A stretch of 64,000 nt of DNA from Anthoceros angustus (taxonomy: Eukaryota; Streptophyta; Anthocerotopsida; Anthocerotales; Anthocerotaceae), in NCBI GenBank assembly GCA_010909165.1, contig VJWM01000173.1:434001-498000 (forward strand). The letters are read 5' to 3'. This document shows, piece after piece, positions 57,626-64,000 of the stretch. The translations under genes and the position numbers were made by a program. Numbering within the stretch: position 1 is the stretch's first letter; the number at the start of each line of letters is the position of its first letter. The notes beneath the pieces are model-generated. The model saw nothing but the letters and a program-made list of their open reading frames with translations, had not been told where the DNA came from and ran no database searches.

Positions 57626-57973
57626 TGATGAAAATCATACACTAGGCTCTTGAGAAAGAGATTCTTATATGACAATTGATTTAATACAAAATACAAAGCC
57701 TATTTATAGGCAAGGTGGTTAGGAGGTTAGGTGGTTACAACCATAAGTAGTTGTAACCATCAAGTGATTATAACTACCTAACCACTAACTACCTAGAGCA
57801 ACTAACTAGTAACTACTTAATGCCCTAGGTAGATAAAGATGATTAAGTTAGGTACCCTAGTGAATAGTGCCTAACCCTAATCTATTTCATTACTCCCACT
57901 CACTATGAGCGTGGGTGAGAGAACTACCATTAAAATGAGGCCTAAAATGTCAATAGACTCCCACTAAATAACA
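57626..57973 (-). repeat. Solo LTR of another Copia family, copy B
   Basis: Nearly the same as copy A, with TG...CA ends and the TATA box at about 57704-57714. It differs by a few bases near 57765-57790. The tandem unit is RT piece plus LTR plus 23 bases (about 748 bp). Confidence 0.65.
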
Positions 57974-58099
57974 AGCTATAAGCCTAAGAAAAGTAATAAT
58001 AAAACTTAAGCTATGAAAAGAAAGCTGGAAATAAGTTTAAGAACCTAAACAAATTTTAAGAGAACTTAAACCAATTAATAAAACAAGTAATTAATGAAA

Positions 58100-58600
58100 A
58101 TACGGTGAGTCAGGGTACCCTCACGTTAAATCGTGGGCGGGCCAGCGATTATTGCGCCCATCTTCAATTCCATAGCGGGAGGGGCAGGAGCTCCAAACCA
58201 CCGCGGGATGGCGGGCCGCGGAGCAGCCGCCCGCGCCGAGCGCGTCCGCATCGCAGGCGCCCAGTAGCCGACGCCTGCAATTCCAGTCCAGCGCGGTGAA
58301 TGCTCAACTCGAACACGGCCATGCGCAATTCCTTCACGACATGGTGGCGTTGGGGGCGGTGTACCCTTTACATCGCCCATGGCGGTCCTTAGGCGCTCCC
58401 CGGTGTGGGAACATCGCCACGGACATCTTGCCAAAGCTCGGGGTCTTCAATCATCTTGTAGACCTCCAAGAAATGAGAGAAAGCGTTGATGGAGGAGGAA
58501 GGCCCGTGATGGGGCCTCCCATGAGTGCCAGGTCGTATCCATCAGGACCAAAATAGCTGTAAATTTTGATGCATGTTGCCTTAATGTTGTTCTTCTCCTG
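58100..58600 (-). other. Hypothetical gene fragment
   Basis: GC-rich stretch. On the minus strand about 58575-58400 reads IYSYFGPDGYDLALMGGPI, then in the next frame SSSINAFSHFLEVYKMIEDP and ELWQDVRGDVPTPGS. It looks like host coding sequence with a frame change, but I cannot assign a family. Further codons at 58400-58130 are Arg- and Ala-rich. Confidence 0.3.
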
Positions 58601-58715
58601 CGGGTAAAAGGGTGTTAAGGGACATAGCCCTTCCTCCACCGCCTCCATAGCGAAGTGAGGACAGAGAGAGCAAAGCAGCCACCGGATCTAGCTTCATTGT
58701 TCAAGCCTCCACCAA

Positions 58716-59330
58716 TTGTTATGCATATCGGATTCGGAAGATGATCCAACATATGAAGATGACAAATTCCAAATTGATTCGGAGGAGATGGAGGTGTCAG
58801 TGCTGCCCACAAACTTGCAAAGTCACCAATTGTTGAGCAGCACATCGCGAGAGGAGCTGTTCAAGAAGTCCCTCATGGAGGTCGCGTGCGGTCGTCGGGA
58901 AAAATTTCTTCATCCTGAGCACGTGAAAAGCTTCAAAGTGCGCCTCAAGTAAGTAGCTCATGCGAAATTTCGATGCAACATAAAAGCTGATGACATTTCC
59001 TCGTGGTAAGGGATATGAAGAAATTCTTAAGGAAGTGAGGATTGCGGATAGGAAAAGAGTGGACCAAAATAGGGAAACGAAATAGGAGAAAAGAAAATAT
59101 GTAAGAGCGTTTAGTAAAACTAAAAACGAAAAAACTCCTACTATATTATCCTATTTATATGGTTTGGTTTATTAACCTAAAACTAAATTGTATTTCCCCC
59201 TTTTTTAGGTTTAGACAAATGTATTGGGACTGGAGGTATAAAGGTGGCAGTCTCGGTGAAGCCCAATATGGGAAAAGGAATACATATGAGATCCGGATTC
59301 TCTATTGCCTAAAGCTGATCTAGCCAAAAT
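58716..59330 (+). CDS. Hypothetical two-exon gene, acidic N-terminus
   Basis: The first exon (58716 or upstream, to 58948) reads ISDSEDDPTYEDDKFQIDSE and later SREELFKKSLMEVACGRREK, VKSFKVRLK, and ends at a donor CTCAA|GTAAGT. After an AT-rich intron with TTTTTTAG at about 59207, a second exon reads RQMYWDWRYKGGSLGEAQYG and RNTYEIRILYCLKLI, stopping near 59322. The splice sites and the change in composition support real exons. No family recognised. The ORF at 59342 may be a further exon or a separate gene. Confidence 0.4.
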
Positions 59331-59341
59331 GTGTATTTAAT

Positions 59342-59818
59342 ATGTCACGGGATATTGAAAATCACGAAGCCCAGAGGAGTATACATGCCAACAAGCAGCA
59401 TTCATATGGTGTGGCTAGGCCTAAGCCATGTGAGGAATATGAGGGGCACACAAAACACATCTATTGTGAGTGCCCTACAATTAAGCTGCATTTAATTAGT
59501 GCAAAATCTAATTATTATAAATTATTAAAACCTGATTACTTATATGTACTAGGTTCATTTTGGAAACTCAGCGAGGAGGATAGAGAATACAATGAGGAAT
59601 ATGAGGGGCACACAAAACACATCTATTGTGAGTGCCCTAAGTGCCACAATTTGCATTTAATTAGTGCAAAATCTAATTATTATAAATTATTAAAACCTGA
59701 TTACTTATATGTACTAGGTTCATTTTGGAAACTCAGCGAGGAGGATAGAGAATACAATGAGGACTGTGTAGAGATAGAGGAAGAACTTAATGAATTGGAC
59801 AAAATACTTGACCTTTAG
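59342..59818 (+). CDS. Hypothetical 158-residue protein with internal tandem duplication
   Basis: ATG at 59342 opens an intact frame to the stop at 59816-59818. Residues about 31-84 (EEYEGHTKHIYCECP... KLLKPDYLYVLGSFWKLSEE) are repeated as residues about 85-139, with the second copy having ECPKCHNLHL, a Cys-x-Cys-x-x-Cys-x-x-x-His set that could bind metal; the first copy has lost it. The DNA period is 162 then 165 bases. The C-terminus is acidic. I recognise no family. Confidence 0.5.
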   Translation: MSRDIENHEAQRSIHANKQHSYGVARPKPCEEYEGHTKHIYCECPTIKLHLISAKSNYYKLLKPDYLYVLGSFWKLSEEDREYNEEYEGHTKHIYCECPKCHNLHLISAKSNYYKLLKPDYLYVLGSFWKLSEEDREYNEDCVEIEEELNELDKILDL

Positions 59819-59892
59819 GAGATCTAAGCCTTTTTTTTTTTTTAATGCCCAATAAAGTTTTTCTTCTTAATCAACCAAGGTTAGGGTGATTT

Positions 59893-60400
59893 AACATACA
59901 CTATGCCTAAACTTCTCATGTGTTTGTTTTGTAAATCTTGTCCTAAAGACTTAGTTAGGATATCAATTTGGGTTCTCATGGGTTTGGACATAACTTATGT
60001 TTATTGTCTTATTTTCTAGCATTTCTCGAATGTAGTGATATTCAACGGCTATATGCTTGGTCCGAGAGTGAAAGGCGGGGTTTCTAGCTAAGGCTATGGC
60101 TCCACGGCTATCACTAAATAGAGAGTGGGATCATTCGAGGATGACCAAGTTCACTTAAAGCTAACGCTCCGGACAATATCCTTGGGGCGAGGTTAGGACT
60201 CTATATTCGGACTCGATGCCAGAGGGCAATGGTTGGTTGTTTCTTACTTGACCATGATATGGGTGCTCCTCCCGGTAATAATATGTAACGGATACGGACT
60301 TGCGGTGTCGGATCGGCATAATCGATCAAAAATGCTGCTAGAATTAACCGGGATGCGGGTCGATGCTTAAACATTAATCCAGTGTGCATAGTGCCTTTGA
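59893..60400 (-). pseudogene. Copia-3 RNase H and tail
   Basis: The minus strand reads KHRPASRLILAAFLIDYAD, PGGAPISWSSKKQPTIA (about 60370-60220) and ends IDILTKSLGQDLQNKHMRSL near 59900. SWSSKKQ is the conserved RNase H step of copia elements. It has several stops. Confidence 0.7.
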
Positions 60401-60539
60401 GATATCTAAATATTCGTTTGACGGATGCCCAATGTTCTCTTCCGAGTTTTCAAGAAATTGGGAACATGCACTTGAAGGAGATGTCGGGTCTTGTAAAATT
60501 GCTTAAATAAATCAAGGTACCCACCGCATGTCTATAAGG

Positions 60540-61310
60540 GAACTAACATCTCTTGTTTTCATCTGTTTGAGGGCTCATAGCTTTAGTGAGCAGAATGCCA
60601 CTTGCAAATGGTGTAGTGGATGGCTTAGCATCTTCAAGTCCAAACTTGGCTAAGCTTTCTTTTATATACTTAGTTTGTACTAAGCTTAAAGTTTTGTTGC
60701 CTCTATCCCTTATAATATTAACCCCAAGGGCATAAGTCATCTCTCCTAAATCGGTCATTTCAAAATGACTTTTAACCATGCCTTGGTTTTGACTAAGAGA
60801 GAGTGAGGATGAGGCCATAAATAAGTCTCAACATAGAGCGGAGATATAGAAAATCACTACGATTTCAATATGTACATGCTAGCATCTTGCTTTGTCGAAA
60901 GCCTCGGTTAACTAGCTTGACATGTATGACGTTCCATTCTTTGCTGATTGCTTGAGCCATAAAAGGCACTTAATGAGTTTGCATACCAAGTCTTCCTTTC
61001 CCTTGACCTCATAGCCCTCACATTTCATATAAATTTCTTCTTCTGCGCGCCCATGAAGGTATCTTGTTTTGGCGTCCATCATATGGAGGTGTAGGTCATA
61101 TTGTGCGGTTAAGGCAAAGATCATTCTTAGGGAGGCAAACTTGGTGCATAGGTGGCCGTATGTAATCTAAACCGGTGTCTGGTAAACCCTCTTGCCACTA
61201 AGCGTGCCTTATATCTTTCTATGGAACCATCGCCCTTTCTTTTATTTTGAATACCCACTTGCTAGTCACTATCTTTCTTCCCTTAGGTGGTTTCACTAAT
61301 TCCCATGTAG
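60540..61310 (-). pseudogene. Copia-3 reverse transcriptase
   Basis: GRKIVTSKWVFKIK (about 61290-61245), HLHMMDAKTRYLHGRAEEEI and YMKCEGYEVKGKEDLVCKLI (61095-60975), then FEMTDLGEMTYALGVNI and KYIKESLAKFGLEDAKP (60760-60620) are standard copia RT blocks. The YVDD motif was not found intact in the stretch between. There are frame changes. Confidence 0.75.
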
Positions 61311-61975
61311 AATTCTTGACTAATGAGTCGTACTCGAATCTCTGACTACTTTCCACAAGTCTTTCTCGGAGAGGAAAATGCTTGTTTTAAGGTAAGCGGC
61401 TCTTGGATCAAGCGTGGCTTTGTATACTGACTTGATGATAAGGTGAAAAGGCTGGATCATCTATGGTAGCAAGGTATCCAAGGGTGGTTCCTTCCATCCT
61501 GCAGTCTGGAATGTTAGGTCTAGTTCTCGGTTGTACCTCGAGCGGGTTGTTGTTGTGGAATATTTTCTTCAATGTCGACTTCCTCATGAGGGGCTCTTGT
61601 GTTGGTGAGTCGAGACTCATCTTCTTGACTCTTCGTCAATCTCGTCATCATGCACAATTCGTTCATTCTCGGGATAATGAAATGTCCACGAGATGATAGT
61701 CATCCTCAAGTGGAGAGGTTCTTGTGTCGGGATCGGTGTAGTAGGTCGGCGTGGAATATGTTCTAACACTCCTCCTCCTCCTGCGAGTAGGTTCAACAAA
61801 AGGAGCAGCGAGGAGGCGGATGAAGGGTGACATATTCATCATCATCAAAAGATGAGGACCCGTTTGCATCCCGAAGGGAACATCGAGAGTGGCGGAGCTC
61901 CCAAGGGAAAGTAAAGGGGACTCATGAAAAGTCACGCTCTGGCATAGATAATTTTCCGTGGAAGGGTGGAATAAC

Positions 61976-62420
61976 TTATATCCTTTGATGCCTTAGTAGC
62001 CAATGAAAGTATACTTGCCTTAGGTCTAACTTGCGTTGTACTTTGGGTATAAAACATACGCGGTGATCCAAAAATCGAAGATGGTCAATGGAGGCTTGCG
62101 ACGTGAAAGCTTCATAAGGTGTCATACCTTGGAGAGGTGGGCAATCGATTGAGGAGATACGTTCTTCATAATAATCATTAATAACTCTTGGATAGTTGGG
62201 CTTGAGTGAGCAAGCAACCGATGATCTCTTGTAGGCGTAAATTCTTATTCTGCGGCGCCATTCTTTGAGGAGTGTGTACCACGTGAGTTGCTGAGCTATT
62301 CCTTCAGCTCGGCAAAAATCAGCAAAATTATTGGATGTAAACTTCGCCACCATTGTCGAGCGCAATGTTTTGAGTTTCTTATCCGTAAGTCGTCGCCCAC
62401 ATCATGTAATCCTTGAAAAG
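61976..62420 (-). pseudogene. Copia-3 integrase fragment
   Basis: The frame reads FTSNNFADFCRAEGIAQQLT, the part of copia integrase just after the second catalytic Asp. The later part has GMTPYEAFT, with HLRFLDHRVCFIP and ending KLDLR, the conserved tail. The HHCC finger and first catalytic Asp lie upstream in broken frames. Confidence 0.65.
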
Positions 62421-63239
62421 CGAAAGGCTGGCTTTTGTGTCTCGGGATATAGGTGAGGACAAAAGCGAGTAATCATCAATGAAGGTTAAAAAGTATGCAA
62501 CCACTAAATGAAGGCGAAATGGGACCACAAATGTCTTGTATGAACCAACTCAAGAGGTGCCTTAGCCATGTGGAGATGGGTTATGAAAAGGAGCTTGGTG
62601 CCGTTTGGTGACAACACAAGCTTCACACCAAGGCAGGGGTTCTATCTTGGAGAGGAGGGTGATCGATAAAATTTCCCTTAGACATTTGGATCGACACGGC
62701 TATTAGGATGACCTAAGCAGCGTGCAAAGCATAGTATGGGAGGAGGTGGCGGGAATTTTGGGAAGCTACATTGATGAGATGTGAGGGACCCACTTGGTGA
62801 GAGTTTGTATAGTCCATCTTCTAGTGTACTGAGGATGGTGTGCGACTTACTTGATAGATAAGAAAGAAGACAAATATCGCTTGGAGGAGAATTTGCATGC
62901 TATGTTGAACACAAACTAGCGGTGACACTAGGTTTTACACATGGATGGTACATGGAGGACATGAGAGAGAGAGAACTTGGCACGAAGAGCATCACGAGAA
63001 CAAGAACCTACACGAGATTGTGAGGTTATGATCATCGGGGTTTGATGTCCTATAATGGCGAGTAAGACTCAAAAGAGTTTAAGTTGTGAGATATGAGATG
63101 TAGCACCTTGTCTAAATACCAATATTGGTTGGAGGGCTTGGATGATGCCAAGCATACGGTGAGAATCTTGATGGCGTTCTTGAGCTCTTTTCTTCAGCAA
63201 CATTTGCTCGAGGGTAGCCTCCTTCTTGGGCTCGCCGTT

Positions 63240-64000
63240 CTTCTTCTTATGTGATCCTTCTCCATGTGATTGATTTGCACCAATTACAAATAACTCCAGC
63301 CTTCTTCTTACCTCTTGCGGTGTGGAAGAAGCGCGTTCTCCATCGGGAGAATTAGGATTTGGCCTAGGAGGAAAGGGTCTTCCGCGGCCTCGGCCACGCC
63401 CTCTTCCTCTGCCTCGTCACTGTAAACATCACTGTTTGCACGGTAGATCGCGATTCTCTTGTCGACGGCATCCTCTGTATAATGGCTCCAATTAATTCAT
63501 CAGCGCGATATCCAGCGTATTGGAGCCGATTGCATTCTTTTCTTTACGTGCGGCTCTAAGGGCATTTTGTGTTGTCACAAAGGACCTATAGGAGGGTGGT
63601 AAGGAGGCAAGGAGAGCAATAAAAGCTGCTTCTCGGTAAGTTTCTCGTCGGATGATGCTTGAAATTATTCTTAGCAACACGGAAAGCGTGATATGATGAT
63701 CAATGGAATCATTCTCCTTCATTTTCGTTGTGGAGATGACGGTAGCGATCAATAAGCTCATCCGTCTTTAGAGGCATATAATTGAGCTAGACGCTCCCAC
63801 GTATTATGAGATGTGCGGCTCACGAAACTTGGCGTACCATGAATTCGGTAAGACCTTGAAGAAGGATATCTCGGCCCTTAAGTCCTTAGCGTCCCATTCT
63901 TCATGTTTATCTTCGTCCCAAAGGTGTCGGTCTCGGTTCCTCGACAATATTCCATAGGCCATGACTACGTCCTTGCGCTCGGTCTTGCCATACATCATAT
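63240..64000 (-). pseudogene. Copia-3 gag, frameshifted and cut by the window edge
   Basis: The frame near 63998-63804 reads DVVMAYGILSRNRDRHLWDE and VLPNSWYAKFREPHIS. A second block (63761-63492) has ALLASLPPSYRSFVTTQNAL, the widely conserved LLxSLPxSY step of copia Gag. Farther on (about 63420-63360) an Arg/Gly-rich stretch and a damaged zinc knuckle (ICNWCK) near 63290 end gag. Confidence 0.7.

Larger units (their letters stand above)
50606..58000 (+). mobile_element. Copia-2: same family as Copia-1, 5' LTR and tandem-duplicated interior
   Basis: The 5' LTR (50606-50793) starts TG and ends CA, followed by a canonical Met-tRNA primer site. A very long leader (50810-54645) precedes gag. Gag is short and jumps directly to DVLHVPN of the protease-integrase link at about 54970. 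This lacks the piece seen in Copia-1 at about 10.93-11.65 kb. Integrase and the start of RT follow, then RT is interrupted at 56885. No RNase H or 3' LTR of this family was found, so the element is broken. Confidence 0.8.
59890..64000 (-). mobile_element. Copia-3: Ty1/copia element, minus strand, right end cut by window
   Basis: Reading leftward from 64000 come gag, a zinc-knuckle region, protease/pre-integrase, integrase, RT and RNase H, in copia order. No LTR follows the RNase H end at about 59893; an A-rich/T-rich run (59829-59846) and the hypothetical gene lie there instead. The 5' LTR would be beyond 64000. All domains have frame changes. Confidence 0.75.

Noticed and set aside
56885-57973. 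The two 345-348-bp LTRs as the two ends of one element
   Set aside because: They lie in the same orientation but enclose only a Copia-2 RT piece, with no primer site or polypurine tract, so a tandem duplication of a solo LTR fits better.

Overview
This window reads as nuclear DNA of a land plant. Many features are eukaryotic: GT/AG introns, a giant pentatricopeptide-repeat (PPR) gene of the plant PLS class, an RNase III gene with plant RTL3-like domain order, Copia and Ty3/gypsy retrotransposons with plant-type primer-binding sites, and a CACTA-type terminus. The long run of near-identical PPR triplets and the heavy load of broken retroelements suggest a non-seed vascular plant (fern or lycophyte), but that lineage call is an inference. 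No rRNA, tRNA, CRISPR array or prokaryotic operon was found.

Layout. 1-8.47 kb: remains of a Ty3/gypsy element on the minus strand (RT, protease DTG, gag, tRNA-Asp-type primer site, LTR), then GC-rich repeat-derived DNA. 8.47-14.92 kb: a Copia element with both LTRs (Copia-1, plus strand), whose gag, protease, integrase, RT and RNase H can all be followed although broken by many small indels. 14.92-20.65 kb: a CACTA-like element ending in a CACTACTAGAAA-type terminus. 20.68-22.6 kb: gypsy gag debris and a truncated minus-strand Copia. 22.94 kb: a perfect 28-bp-arm hairpin. 23.38-28.53 kb: the giant PPR-E gene (minus). 29-41 kb: LINE-like debris, minisatellites, a duplicated acidic-tail gene, GC-rich hypothetical fragments and a gypsy integrase tail. 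41.70-44.63 kb: the RTL3-like RNase III gene (minus), for which a mostly phase-consistent nine-exon model was worked out. 45-46.6 kb: gag debris and tandem repeats. 46.94-50.6 kb: a second CACTA-like fragment sharing a protein domain with the first. 50.6-58 kb: Copia-2 (plus), same family as Copia-1, with a very long leader carrying an intact leader ORF, three tandem 830-870-bp units and hairpin clusters; its RT region is interrupted and tandemly duplicated together with a solo LTR of another family. 58-59.8 kb: hypothetical host gene pieces, one with an in-frame internal duplication. 59.9-64 kb: a third Copia element on the minus strand (Copia-3), running off the right edge.

The two host genes with clear function act in RNA metabolism: the PPR-E protein is expected to bind organellar RNA, and the RTL3-like protein to bind and perhaps cut double-stranded RNA. 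Nothing in the sequence ties them together functionally. A cross-cutting observation is that duplicated copies differ by very short deletions, often CAG to CG. This breaks reading frames in the transposons, in two or three PPR repeats and in a duplicated exon, and may be a sequencing or assembly artefact rather than biology.
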